The translations under genes and the position numbers were made by a program. Below, piece by piece: positions 1-7,711 of a DNA stretch of 64,000 nt. A model generated the notes under the pieces. The model saw only the letters and a list, made by a program, of their open reading frames with translations, was not told where the DNA came from and did no database searches. The stretch's first letter is position 1. Each line of letters begins with the position of its first letter. Source of the DNA: an uncultured Bacteroidales bacterium (GTDB lineage Bacteria > Bacteroidota > Bacteroidia > Bacteroidales > Marinilabiliaceae); assembly GCA_934699135.1 (NCBI GenBank), contig CAKUVM010000001.1, positions 62,001 through 126,000 of the forward strand, given 5' to 3'.

Positions 1-1847
1 ATATACGCCTCGTCTACCACCACAATGCCGCCAAACGTGTTGATTATCTTGGCCATTTGAGCCTTGTTCAAGACATTGGCTGTAGGGTTGTTTGGCGAGC
101 ATAGCCATATGGCCTTGGTCTGGGCGTCGACGGCCGCGAGAAGTCTGTCTGCGTCGAGCGAGAAGTCGGGGCCCAGGGTCACGGGGCGATACTCCACGCC
201 ATTGATGTCGGCCTGCACCTTATACATTCCATAGGTGGGCTCAATGGCCACCACGTTGTCAACGCTGGGGCGGCAGAAGACGCGGTAGACCAAGTCAATG
301 GGCTCATCCGACCCGTTGCCAAGCATTATCTGCCCCGGGCGTACGCCGCGGATTTTGGCCAATTTCTCTTTTATGGAAGTTTGGAGCGGGTCGGGGTAGC
401 GGTTATATGTGCCGTAGGGGTTCTCATTGGCGTCGATAAAGACGCGGGCCTCGCCCTTGAACTCCGACCGCGCGCAGGCGTAGGGTTTGAGTTTGAGGAT
501 GTTTGGCCTGACCGCCCAGCGCAGGTCGAACCTCTCCTTGGCAGGCTGCGCGGCCGGGGCTTTTTTCTCAACCTCTTCGCGGCGGAAGCGCATGGCAGCC
601 TCGTGGGCCGTCAGTTGCTCGTTGTGCGCCATGATCTCTACCGTCCGGGCTATATTCCTGACGCCCTCGGCCGAAATCTCCTGATAGGTCATCTTCTTGC
701 GGAAGCTGTCCAGGTTCACGCCATTGTAGGCGTGGGCATAGCCGCTTGTTGGCAGCGTGTGGTTGGTGCCGCTGGCGTAGTCTCCCGCGCTCTCGGGCGT
801 GAAGTGACCAAGGAAAAGAGACCCGGCGTTGCGGATCTGGTCGGCTATGGCGCGAGGGTTGGCTGTCTGTATTATAAGGTGCTCCGGGGCATACTCGTTG
901 GTGAGGTCAATCACCTCCTCAAAGTCGCGCACCACAATTATCTTGGAGTGCGCGAGGCTCTTGGCCGTCAGTTCCCGACGGCTCAACTCGTCGAGCTGCC
1001 TCTCGACCTCGTCATTCACCTTCTCGGCCAGCTCAGGGCTAGACGTTATGAGCAGGGCCTGACTGTCGGCCCCATGCTCGGCCTGGCTGAGCAGGTCGGC
1101 GGCCACGAAGCGCGGGTTGGCCGTCTCGTCAGCAATGACCTCCACCTCTGAGGGGCCTGCCGGCATGTCTATGGCCACCTGATGGAGGCTCACCATCTGT
1201 TTGGCCGCGGTGACGTATTGGTTTCCCGGGCCAAAAATCTTGTAGACCCGCGGGACTGATTCCGTGCCATAGGCCATGGCCGCGATGGCCTGCACACCGC
1301 CCACTTTGAAGAGGCGCGACACGCCTGCCACTTTGGCGGCCACGGCCACCACGGGGTTCACGGTGCCGTCTGGCCTTGGCGGCGTGCACATGACAATCTC
1401 TGGGCACCCGGCAATCTTGGCGGGCAGGGCTAGCATGAGCACGGTTGAGAAGAGCGGAGCCGTGCCGCCAGGGATGTAGAGCCCCACGCGGTCAATGGGC
1501 ACTGCGCGCTGCCAGCAGCGCACGCCCCTCATGGTCTCGACGCTTGGCAGCGGGGTGTCTTGCGCCGAGTGGAAGAGGGCAATGTTGTGCGCCGCAGTCA
1601 TGATGGCGGAGCGAAGCTCGGGATCTACCTCCGCCTCGGCGCGCTCAAACTCCTCATCGGTCACCTGGAGGGCGTCGAGCCGAGCGTGGTCAAATTTGGC
1701 CTCATATTCCTTCACGGCCTCGTCTCCGCGGGCGCGTACCTGGTCAATGACCGCCGTCACGGTCTGCGTCAGGCTGCTGTTGTCAATGTGCGGGCGGCTT
1801 AAAATTTCGGCCCAACGGGCCTTATCGGGATAACGGACAATTTCCAT
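1..1847 (-). CDS. hisDC: HisD-HisC fusion: histidinol dehydrogenase + histidinol-phosphate aminotransferase (partial, runs off left edge)
   Basis: Cytosolic enzyme for two histidine steps: HisC transaminates imidazole-acetol phosphate, HisD oxidises histidinol to histidine. The frame opened by the ATG at 1847 has no stop down to base 1 (615 codons). Residues 1-418 are a complete HisD: catalytic Glu322-His323 (APEHL), and zinc ligands Gln255, His258, Asp356 and His415 all sit at a constant offset of -4 from E. coli HisD. A short Ala/Pro/Lys/Glu linker (about 424-440) leads straight into HisC (VRPNILKLKPY from 446, DANENPYGTYNRYPDP, CSPNNPT, VVVDEAY). The PLP lysine lies outside the window. No in-frame ATG, GTG or TTG occurs in the linker; the nearest ATG codes Met419 at the HisD end. 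The gene begins 13 bases after the hisG stop, so it is co-transcribed. In most bacteria hisD and hisC are separate genes; a sequencing error removing a stop seems unlikely because both domains read through in one frame. Confidence 0.9.
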   Translation of the reverse strand, partial: MEIVRYPDKARWAEILSRPHIDNSSLTQTVTAVIDQVRARGDEAVKEYEAKFDHARLDALQVTDEEFERAEAEVDPELRSAIMTAAHNIALFHSAQDTPLPSVETMRGVRCWQRAVPIDRVGLYIPGGTAPLFSTVLMLALPAKIAGCPEIVMCTPPRPDGTVNPVVAVAAKVAGVSRLFKVGGVQAIAAMAYGTESVPRVYKIFGPGNQYVTAAKQMVSLHQVAIDMPAGPSEVEVIADETANPRFVAADLLSQAEHGADSQALLITSSPELAEKVNDEVERQLDELSRRELTAKSLAHSKIIVVRDFEEVIDLTNEYAPEHLIIQTANPRAIADQIRNAGSLFLGHFTPESAGDYASGTNHTLPTSGYAHAYNGVNLDSFRKKMTYQEISAEGVRNIARTVEIMAHNEQLTAHEAAMRFRREEVEKKAPAAQPAKERFDLRWAVRPNILKLKPYACARSEFKGEARVFIDANENPYGTYNRYPDPLQTSIKEKLAKIRGVRPGQIMLGNGSDEPIDLVYRVFCRPSVDNVVAIEPTYGMYKVQADINGVEYRPVTLGPDFSLDADRLLAAVDAQTKAIWLCSPNNPTANVLNKAQMAKIINTFGGIVVVDEAY

Positions 1848-1860
1848 GGCTCTCTGCGTC

Positions 1861-2730
1861 TTACAAAATCATCTTCTCAATGGGCATCACCAATATGCCC
1901 TCGGCGCCCAAGTGCTTGAGCTTGCCTATTATCTCCCAGAAGTGCTTCTCTTCAATGACTGACGCCACGGAGCTCCAGCCATCGGTCTCCAAGGCCGTGA
2001 TGGTTGGGGCCTTGAGGCCTGGCAGCAGCTTGGCCACCTCCGGCAACTTCTCTGTGCGGATGTTCAAGACGATATATTTCTTGCCTTCCGCGTTTTTATA
2101 CGAGTCGAAGCGGAAGAGCAGCTCGTTGAGGATCTCGCGTTTCTCAATGGAGAGGCCCTTGTTGCCGATCAGCACGGCCTCGGACTGCATCACCACCTCA
2201 ACCTCCACAAGGTTGTTGCTCACCAGCGTGGAGCCTGAGCTCACGATGTCGAAAATGGAGTCGGCCAGCCCGATACCCGGGGCGATCTCGACAGAGCCGG
2301 TGATGACGTGCACGTCCGCCTTGATGTCGTTGCTGGCCAAGAAACGCTTCAGGATGCCCGGGTATGATGTGGCGATCTTCTTGCCGTCGAACCACTTGAG
2401 GCCGCGCGCGCGATATTCAGCCTCTTGCGCCTTGGGGATGGCGAGCGAGAGGCGGCACTTGCTGAAGTCTAGCCGACGGACAATGACGGCGTCCTCCTGC
2501 CTCTCCTCAAACTCATTCTCCCCCACAATGCCCACGTCGGCAATGCCGCTCGCCACGGCCTGCGGGATGTCGTCATCGCGGAGGTAGAGAATCTCCACGG
2601 GGAAGTTCTTGGCCGGGATGAGGAGTGTGCGCTTGCTCTGCTCAATCTTGATGCTGCTCTCGGAGAGCATGGTCATGGTCTCCTCAAAAAGGCGTCCTTT
2701 TGTCTGGACTGCTATGCGTAGTGTGGTCAT
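1861..2730 (-). CDS. hisG: ATP phosphoribosyltransferase, long form
   Basis: Catalyses the first committed step of histidine synthesis, joining ATP and PRPP. The 289-residue length fits the long HisG form, which has its own C-terminal ACT-like regulatory domain for histidine feedback and needs no HisZ. Visible signatures are the N-terminal LRIAVQTKGRLFEET strand-loop, GIADVGIVGENEFEE, the SGSTLVSNNLVEVE segment and a C-terminal regulatory part from about residue 215 (GLKAPTITALETDGWSSV). It is the first structural gene after the histidine leader and attenuator, and is followed 13 bases later by the hisD-hisC fusion. The ATG at 2730 is the only sensible start. Confidence 0.97.
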   Translation of the reverse strand: MTTLRIAVQTKGRLFEETMTMLSESSIKIEQSKRTLLIPAKNFPVEILYLRDDDIPQAVASGIADVGIVGENEFEERQEDAVIVRRLDFSKCRLSLAIPKAQEAEYRARGLKWFDGKKIATSYPGILKRFLASNDIKADVHVITGSVEIAPGIGLADSIFDIVSSGSTLVSNNLVEVEVVMQSEAVLIGNKGLSIEKREILNELLFRFDSYKNAEGKKYIVLNIRTEKLPEVAKLLPGLKAPTITALETDGWSSVASVIEEKHFWEIIGKLKHLGAEGILVMPIEKMIL

Positions 2731-2780
2731 GGTTATGAAATAGCCTTTGTTTATTTCTTTGTGTAGTCGCCTGGCGGCAA

Positions 2781-2821
2781 AGACAAAAGAGGCTCACCCT
2801 GCGCTTGGCGGGGTGAGCCTC
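2781..2821 (-). terminator. his operon attenuator (intrinsic terminator with competing antiterminator)
   Basis: Read on the minus strand, GAGGCTCACCC (2821-2811) and GGGTGAGCCTC (2799-2789) form an 11-bp stem followed by TTTTGTCTTT. The 5' arm can pair instead with an upstream segment at 2903-2893 (GGCGGGG with CCCCGCC, then GAGC with GCTC), which overlaps the 3' end of the His-rich leader peptide. Ribosome stalling on His codons would free that segment, form the antiterminator and permit transcription into hisG. The pairing is seen; the mechanism is inferred from classical attenuation. Confidence 0.88.
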
Positions 2822-2884
2822 GTGAAGTCTTTCCTTATCTGAAGTTTGAAACCCTTGTCGCTTTCTCGCTTCCCAGACTTGGCA

Positions 2885-2971
2885 CTAGAGCCGCTCCCCC
2901 GCCTTCACCCGGTGGTGATGGTGGTGGTGAAGGTGTGCCACATGGTGGGGTGCTGAGCAGACGGTCTTCAT
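2885..2971 (-). CDS. hisL: Histidine-rich leader peptide of the his operon
   Basis: A 28-residue ORF, MKTVCSAPHHVAHL then six His, ending in RVKAGERL. Nine of 28 residues are His, including a run of six. It starts 23 bases after a TAACTTTG promoter box and ends about 155 bases before hisG, with an attenuator hairpin in between. Location, composition and the overlapping antiterminator all match classical His leader peptides, although the sequence is not that of the enterobacterial HisL. Its function is to sense charged tRNA-His through ribosome stalling; the peptide itself probably has no other role. Confidence 0.88.
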   Translation of the reverse strand: MKTVCSAPHHVAHLHHHHHHRVKAGERL

Positions 2972-2994
2972 TATGGTGTTTATAACTCGATGTT

Positions 2995-3030
2995 CAAAGT
3001 TACACGATTGTTTTTTCAAATGCAACACGG
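2995..3030 (-). promoter_or_regulatory. his operon promoter (Bacteroidota type)
   Basis: On the minus strand a TAACTTTG -7 box (3002-2995) lies 23 bases upstream of the leader ATG. No perfect -33 TTTG is correctly spaced; GTTG about 20 bases upstream is the best candidate. One copy of a GCAGAGCCAA direct repeat (3030-3039) abuts the -33 area. Confidence 0.65.
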
Positions 3031-3059
3031 CAGAGCCAATTAACGGCCAGCAGAGCCAA
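3030..3059. repeat. Direct repeat GCAGAGCCAA x2 between the divergent his and ilv promoters
   Basis: GCAGAGCCAA occurs at 3030-3039 and again at 3050-3059, a 20-bp period, so both copies lie on the same face of the helix. They sit just upstream of the his -33 region. This geometry suits binding of a dimeric or tandem regulator; none is identified. Confidence 0.45.
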
Positions 3060-3149
3060 CCGGGTCACAAAGGGATATCGCCTGCGGCGCGGCTTATGGG
3101 AAATAACTGTCGTGCCATCTTAACTTTCCCGCAACTTAATCACGTCACG

Positions 3150-3182
3150 GCTTTTTTTTTAACAAGATGTTCTCTATATTTG
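3150..3182 (+). promoter_or_regulatory. ilv-leu operon promoter
   Basis: TATATTTG at 3175-3182 is a perfect Bacteroidota -7 box, 22 bases before the ilv leader ATG. A T-rich tract (3152-3160) occupies the -33 area without a clear TTTG. It faces away from the his promoter, about 170 bp away; the sequence in between has no gene beyond the direct repeat noted. Confidence 0.7.
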
Positions 3183-3204
3183 CGCTCGTCAAACGAAGCA
3201 ATGG

Positions 3205-3273
3205 ATGACCAAAGCGTTCAACATATCTCTTCTCCGAGTGATTTTTATTCTTCTTCTCGTGCTACGGACATGA
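3205..3273 (+). CDS. ilvL: Ile/Leu/Val-rich leader peptide of the ilv-leu operon
   Basis: A 22-residue ORF, MTKAFNISLLRVIFILLLVLRT. Eleven residues are Ile, Leu or Val, with a dense cluster just before the stop (VIFILLLVL). An overlapping ATG at 3201 opens a different, unremarkable frame, so the start at 3205 is the meaningful one. A competing antiterminator/terminator pair follows directly, and ilvD starts 111 bases after the stop. This is the expected layout of a branched-chain amino acid attenuator in which stalling at Ile, Leu or Val codons senses charged tRNA. Confidence 0.88.
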   Translation: MTKAFNISLLRVIFILLLVLRT

Positions 3274-3276
3274 GGA

Positions 3277-3352
3277 GCGGTGAGGAGTGTGGCAATGGCG
3301 CATGGCACTGTAGCATAAAAGCCCTTCTCACCGCGAGAGGGGCTCTTTTTTT
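3277..3352 (+). terminator. ilv-leu attenuator (antiterminator and terminator)
   Basis: AGCCCTTCTC (3320-3329) pairs with GAGAGGGGCT (3335-3344) over 10 bp and is followed by seven T (3346-3352), an intrinsic terminator. GCGGTGAGGAG (3277-3287), four bases after the leader stop, can pair over 11 bp (one G-T) with CTTCTCACCGC (3324-3334), which would dissolve the terminator stem. The two structures are mutually exclusive, as required for attenuation. Confidence 0.88.
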
Positions 3353-3384
3353 ATCCTGAGACACAAAACACCAAAGCATAAACC

Positions 3385-5235
3385 ATGGCAGACGAAAGCA
3401 ACTACAAGATCAAGCTCCGCAGCGCGGCCACCACAGAGGGCCGCCGCATGGCTGGGGCCAGGGCCCTATGGGTGGCCAACGGCATGAAGAGAGAGATGAT
3501 GGGCAAGCCCGTCATTGCCATCGTGAACAGCTTCACGCAGTTCGTGCCGGGCCACACCCACCTGCACGAGATCGGCCAGTACGTGAAGTCTGAGATTGAG
3601 AAGCGCGGGTGCTACGCCGCGGAGTTCAACACCATCGCCGTGGACGACGGCATTGCCATGGGCCATGACGGCATGCTATACTCGCTGCCGTCTCGAGACG
3701 TCATAGCCGACAGCGTCGAGTATATGGTCAACGCCCACAAGGCCGACGCCATGATATGCATCTCGAACTGCGACAAGATAACGCCAGGCATGCTCATCGC
3801 CGCCATGAGACTCAACATCCCCACCGTCTTCTGCTCCGGCGGCCCCATGGAGGCCGGCGTCTTGGGCCAGGCCAAGCTCGACCTCATCGACGCCATGATA
3901 AAGAGCGCCGACCCCACGCTCTCTGACGCAGAAGTGGCCGACGTGGAGAACCACGCCTGCCCGACGTGCGGGTCATGCTCCGGAATGTTCACGGCCAACT
4001 CCATGAACTGCCTCACGGAGGCCATTGGCCTCTCACTGCCCGGCAACGGCACCATCGTGGCCACGCACGAGAAGCGCAAGCAGCTCTTCGCCGACGCCGC
4101 GAAACTGCTGGTGGACAACACGTATAAGTATTACCGCGACGGGGACGACTCCGTGCTGCCGCGCAGCATTGCCACCCGCCAGGCCTTCCTCAACGCCATG
4201 ACGCTAGACATCGCCATGGGCGGCTCCACCAACACGGTGCTGCACCTCCTGGCCGTGGCCTTCGAGGGCGGGGTGGACTTCAAGATGGCGGATATTGACA
4301 AGCTCAGCCGCAAGGTGCCGTGCATATGCAAGGTGGCGCCCAACACCCAGAAATATCACATTCAAGACGTCAACCGCGCCGGCGGCGTGGTGGGCATCAT
4401 GGCGGAGCTGGCCAAAGGCGGGTTGGTGGACACCAGCCTCAAGCGCGTGGACGGCCTGACGCTGAAGCAAGAGATTGAGCAATACTGCATCCTCAGCCCC
4501 AAGGCCACGGTGACGGCCAAGACCAAATATAAGGCCGCGCCCGGCGGCAAGTTCTGCATACAGCTGGGCGCGCAAAACACATATTATGACACGCTGGACA
4601 CCGACCGCGCCGAGGGCTGCATCCGCGACCTGGAGCACGCCTACACCAAAGACGGCGGCCTGGGAGTCCTCTTCGGCAACATCGCCCAAGACGGCTGCGT
4701 CATCAAGACGGCCGGCGTTGACGAGAAGATATGGAAATTCTCCGGCCCCGCCAAAGTGTTCGACTCACAGGAGGCCGCGTGCGAGGGCATCTTGGGCGGC
4801 AAGATCAAGAGCGGCGACGTGGTGGTCATCGCCTACGAGGGCCCGCGCGGAGGCCCCGGAATGCAAGAGATGCTCTACCCCACGTCATACATCAAGAGCA
4901 TGCACCTGGGCAAAGAGTGCGCCCTCATCACCGACGGCCGCTTCTCCGGGGGCACGTCGGGCCTCTCCATTGGCCACATATCGCCAGAGGCGGCCGCGGG
5001 CGGCAACATTGGCCTGGTGCGGGATGGCGACATCATCGAGATAGACATCCCCAACCGCTCCATCAACGTGCGCCTCACCGATGAAGAACTCGAGAGACGC
5101 CGCGAGGAAGAGATGAAGCGCGGCAAGAAAGCCTTCACCCCGCCCGTGCGCCAGCGCGAGGTGTCCAAGGCCCTGCGCGCCTACGCCGCTATGGTAAGCT
5201 CGGCAGACAAGGGAGCGGCTCGCGTCATAGACTAA
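3385..5235 (+). CDS. ilvD: Dihydroxy-acid dehydratase
   Basis: Fe-S dehydratase that converts 2,3-dihydroxy-isovalerate and 2,3-dihydroxy-3-methylvalerate to the keto acids leading to valine, leucine and isoleucine. At 616 residues it is full length. Cys129 (SNCDKITPGM) and the CPTCGSCSGMFTANSMN segment (Cys192, Cys195, Cys198) supply the cluster ligands; EGPRGGPGMQEMLYPT and DGRFSGGTSGLSIGHISPEAA near the C-terminus are family signatures. It is the first structural gene of the ilv-leu operon, controlled by the upstream leader. The 54-base gap to ilvB carries a T-rich motif that recurs before ilvC. Confidence 0.97.
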   Translation: MADESNYKIKLRSAATTEGRRMAGARALWVANGMKREMMGKPVIAIVNSFTQFVPGHTHLHEIGQYVKSEIEKRGCYAAEFNTIAVDDGIAMGHDGMLYSLPSRDVIADSVEYMVNAHKADAMICISNCDKITPGMLIAAMRLNIPTVFCSGGPMEAGVLGQAKLDLIDAMIKSADPTLSDAEVADVENHACPTCGSCSGMFTANSMNCLTEAIGLSLPGNGTIVATHEKRKQLFADAAKLLVDNTYKYYRDGDDSVLPRSIATRQAFLNAMTLDIAMGGSTNTVLHLLAVAFEGGVDFKMADIDKLSRKVPCICKVAPNTQKYHIQDVNRAGGVVGIMAELAKGGLVDTSLKRVDGLTLKQEIEQYCILSPKATVTAKTKYKAAPGGKFCIQLGAQNTYYDTLDTDRAEGCIRDLEHAYTKDGGLGVLFGNIAQDGCVIKTAGVDEKIWKFSGPAKVFDSQEAACEGILGGKIKSGDVVVIAYEGPRGGPGMQEMLYPTSYIKSMHLGKECALITDGRFSGGTSGLSIGHISPEAAAGGNIGLVRDGDIIEIDIPNRSINVRLTDEELERRREEEMKRGKKAFTPPVRQREVSKALRAYAAMVSSADKGAARVID

Positions 5236-5250
5236 CGACGGGTCCCCCCG

Positions 5251-5272
5251 CACAGATGTTTTTTTGAAACAA
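5251..5272 (+). repeat. T-rich intergenic motif, copy 1 (ilvD-ilvB)
   Basis: CACAGA-TG-TTTTTTT-GAAACAA lies 18-39 bases before the ilvB ATG. A near-identical copy precedes ilvC at 7667-7687. As a U-rich, SD-less leader it may act as a ribosome-loading site (S1 binding); that is inference. Confidence 0.5.
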
Positions 5273-5289
5273 GACATTGAAGAAACCAG

Positions 5290-7044
5290 ATGGCAGAAGA
5301 ACAGCATAACATCGGGCAGAGCATCCCGGGGTCGGAGATCCTGATCCGCTCGCTGATGGCCGAGGGGGTCGAGACCATCTTCGGCTATCCCGGCGGGGCC
5401 ATCATGCCCGTCTATGACACGCTATATGATTTTCAAGACCGCCTGCGCCACGTCCTTGTGAGGCATGAGCAGGGGGCCGTCCATGCCGCGCAGGGCTACG
5501 CACGCGTGAGCGGCAAGACGGGCGTAGTCTTCGTCACGTCGGGTCCTGGCGCCACGAACGCCATCACGGGCATTGCCGACGCCATGATGGACTCCACTCC
5601 GCTCGTGGTCATAAGCGGCCAGGTGGGAGCGTCGCTCCTTGGCACCGACGCCTTCCAGGAGACCGACGTCTTGGGCGTCACGCTGCCCATATCCAAGTGG
5701 AGCTACCAGATCCGCAGGCCGGAAGACGTGGCTTGGGCGGTGGCCAGGGCTTTCTTCATAGCCCGCACGGGCAGGCCCGGCCCCGTGGTGCTGGACTTCG
5801 CCAAAAACGCCCAGGTGGGCAAGGCCGTCTTTAACTACAAGCCCGTCAACTTCATCCGCAGCTACGTGCCGAAACCCGACATCGTGGACGAGAAAGTCCG
5901 CGAGGCCGCCCGCATAATCAACGAGGCCAAGAGGCCCATGGTCGTCTACGGCCAAGGCGTCATCCTCTCCCACGCCGAGCAAGAGCTGGCCGAGTTCCTT
6001 GACAAGACCGGCACGCCCGCCGCGTCGACCCTGCTGGGCCTCAGCGCGCTAGACAGCGCGAACCCGCACTACAAGGGCATGGTGGGCATGCACGGCAACA
6101 TAGGCCCCAACGTCAAGACCAACGAGTGTGACGTGCTGCTGGCCGTGGGAATGAGGTTTGACGACCGCGTCACGGGCGTCGTCAGCACCTACGCCCGCCA
6201 GGCGCGCGTCATACACATTGACATCGACCGCGCCGAGCTGGGCAAAATAATACCCGTGGAGATCGGCATCGAGGGCGACGCCCGCGAAGTGCTGACGCTC
6301 CTGACCGGCATGGTGGACAAGGCCAGCCATGACGAGTGGGAGGCCAGCTTTGACAAGTGCAACGCCGACGAGCGAAAGCTCGTGAGCGACGCCGAGACCA
6401 ACCCCGGCGCGGGCAACATCAAGATGGGCGAGGCCATCAGCGCCGTGAGCCGCATTGGCAAGAGCGAGGCCATCATCGTCACCGACGTGGGGCAAAACCA
6501 GATGATGGGAGCGCGCTACTCCACGTTCTGCCACTCGCGCAGCCTCCTCACGTCGGGCGGCCTCGGCACCATGGGCTTCGGCCTGCCGGCCGCCGTGGGC
6601 GCCAAAGTGGCCGCGCCGGGGCGCAACGTATGCGTCTTCTGCGGCGACGGAGGCCTGCAGATGACCGAGCAAGAGCTTGGCACCATCATGCAGGAGCATC
6701 TGGGCGTCAAGGTGGTGCTGCTCAACAACAACTGGCTCGGCAACGTCCGCCAGTGGCAGCAGCTCTTCTTCGGCTCGCGCTACTCTTTCACGCGCCTGGC
6801 CAACCCCGACTTCATGGCCCTGGCCTCGGCCTACGGCATAAAGCACCGCAGGGTGGAGGCCCGCGCGGAGCTGGACGAGGCCGTGGCCGAGATGCTGGCC
6901 GACCCGTCAGAGCCCTATTTGCTAGAGGTGCACGTGGAGGAGCAAGACAACGTCTTCCCCATGATACCGCCCGGCAAGGGCGTGACGGACATAATGCTCA
7001 ACGCCACGAGCTGGTATGAGTATGAGCCCCTTGCCAAGAGATAA
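5290..7044 (+). CDS. ilvB: Acetolactate synthase, large (catalytic) subunit
   Basis: ThDP-dependent enzyme that condenses pyruvate with pyruvate or 2-oxobutyrate. Full length at 584 residues: N-terminal ThDP-PYR domain (IFGYPGGAIMPVYD, with catalytic Glu in HEQGAVHAAQGYAR), central FAD-binding-type domain (about 195-335), and C-terminal ThDP-PP domain with GDGGLQMTEQELGTI and NNNWLGNVRQWQ. It lies between ilvD and the small regulatory subunit ilvN, the usual partner gene, which follows after a 24-base gap. Confidence 0.97.
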   Translation: MAEEQHNIGQSIPGSEILIRSLMAEGVETIFGYPGGAIMPVYDTLYDFQDRLRHVLVRHEQGAVHAAQGYARVSGKTGVVFVTSGPGATNAITGIADAMMDSTPLVVISGQVGASLLGTDAFQETDVLGVTLPISKWSYQIRRPEDVAWAVARAFFIARTGRPGPVVLDFAKNAQVGKAVFNYKPVNFIRSYVPKPDIVDEKVREAARIINEAKRPMVVYGQGVILSHAEQELAEFLDKTGTPAASTLLGLSALDSANPHYKGMVGMHGNIGPNVKTNECDVLLAVGMRFDDRVTGVVSTYARQARVIHIDIDRAELGKIIPVEIGIEGDAREVLTLLTGMVDKASHDEWEASFDKCNADERKLVSDAETNPGAGNIKMGEAISAVSRIGKSEAIIVTDVGQNQMMGARYSTFCHSRSLLTSGGLGTMGFGLPAAVGAKVAAPGRNVCVFCGDGGLQMTEQELGTIMQEHLGVKVVLLNNNWLGNVRQWQQLFFGSRYSFTRLANPDFMALASAYGIKHRRVEARAELDEAVAEMLADPSEPYLLEVHVEEQDNVFPMIPPGKGVTDIMLNATSWYEYEPLAKR

Positions 7045-7068
7045 AACCCATCTTTAAAAGTGAGCCAT

Positions 7069-7641
7069 ATGCCAGAGCAGAAAGAAAACACACTTTACAC
7101 GGTCACGGTCTATACCGAGAACCAGGTGGGCATCCTCAACCAGATTTCCATTATCTTCACGAGGCGCAACCTCAACATCTGGAGCCTCTCCGTCTCGTCT
7201 TCGGCCATAGAGGGGGTCCACAAGTTCACCATAGCCTGCCGGACCGACCACAAGACCATAGAGGCCGTGGTGCGCCAGATTGAGAAGCGCATCGACGTGC
7301 TGAAAGCGTTCTATTATACCGACGACGAGATAATATATCAAGAGGTGGCTCTATACAAGGTTCAGACAGACAGCATCTTGGAGAGTCCCGACTTTGAGGA
7401 GCTCGTGCGCCGCAACAACGCCCAGATCCTGGAGATAAACCGCACATACACGGTGCTGCAGAAGACGGGGCATTGCGATGAGACCCGCCGCCTCTATGAC
7501 GAGCTTGCGCCCTACGGTGTGCTGCAGTTTGTACGTTCGGGGCGCGTGGCCATAACCAAGTCCACCGTCGAGCGCGTGTCTCGCTTCATTGAGCTGCAGG
7601 AGCGCAGGGCTGAGAAGGCCCGCAGCGAGGGCGCCCTTTGA
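7069..7641 (+). CDS. ilvN: Acetolactate synthase, small (regulatory) subunit
   Basis: Regulatory subunit that activates IlvB and gives valine feedback inhibition. The 190 residues hold an N-terminal ACT domain (TLYTVTVYTENQVGILNQIS, about 6-80) and a C-terminal ALS_ss domain (DSILESPDFEELVRRN onward). I chose the ATG at 7069; a GTG three codons upstream (7060) is in frame but less likely. The stop is followed by a 70-base gap containing a T-rich repeated motif before ilvC. Confidence 0.95.
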   Translation: MPEQKENTLYTVTVYTENQVGILNQISIIFTRRNLNIWSLSVSSSAIEGVHKFTIACRTDHKTIEAVVRQIEKRIDVLKAFYYTDDEIIYQEVALYKVQTDSILESPDFEELVRRNNAQILEINRTYTVLQKTGHCDETRRLYDELAPYGVLQFVRSGRVAITKSTVERVSRFIELQERRAEKARSEGAL

Positions 7642-7666
7642 CCCGTCCGCCCACTCCCCCAGGCCA

Positions 7667-7687
7667 CACAGACTTTTTTTGAAACAA
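7667..7687 (+). repeat. T-rich intergenic motif, copy 2 (ilvN-ilvC)
   Basis: CACAGA-C-TTTTTTT-GAAACAA is the second copy of the motif at 5251-5272, differing by one base and a one-base length change. It ends 24 bases before the ilvC ATG. I see no copy before ilvN, leuC, leuD or leuB. Confidence 0.5.
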
Positions 7688-7711
7688 CCTAAAACACTTT
7701 AAAGTAATAAA

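Noticed and set aside
2973..3359. 128-codon plus-strand ORF across the his-ilv intergenic region
   Set aside because: It starts inside the his leader, runs through both promoters and the ilv attenuator, and has no coding character. The short Ile/Leu/Val ORF in another frame explains the region better.
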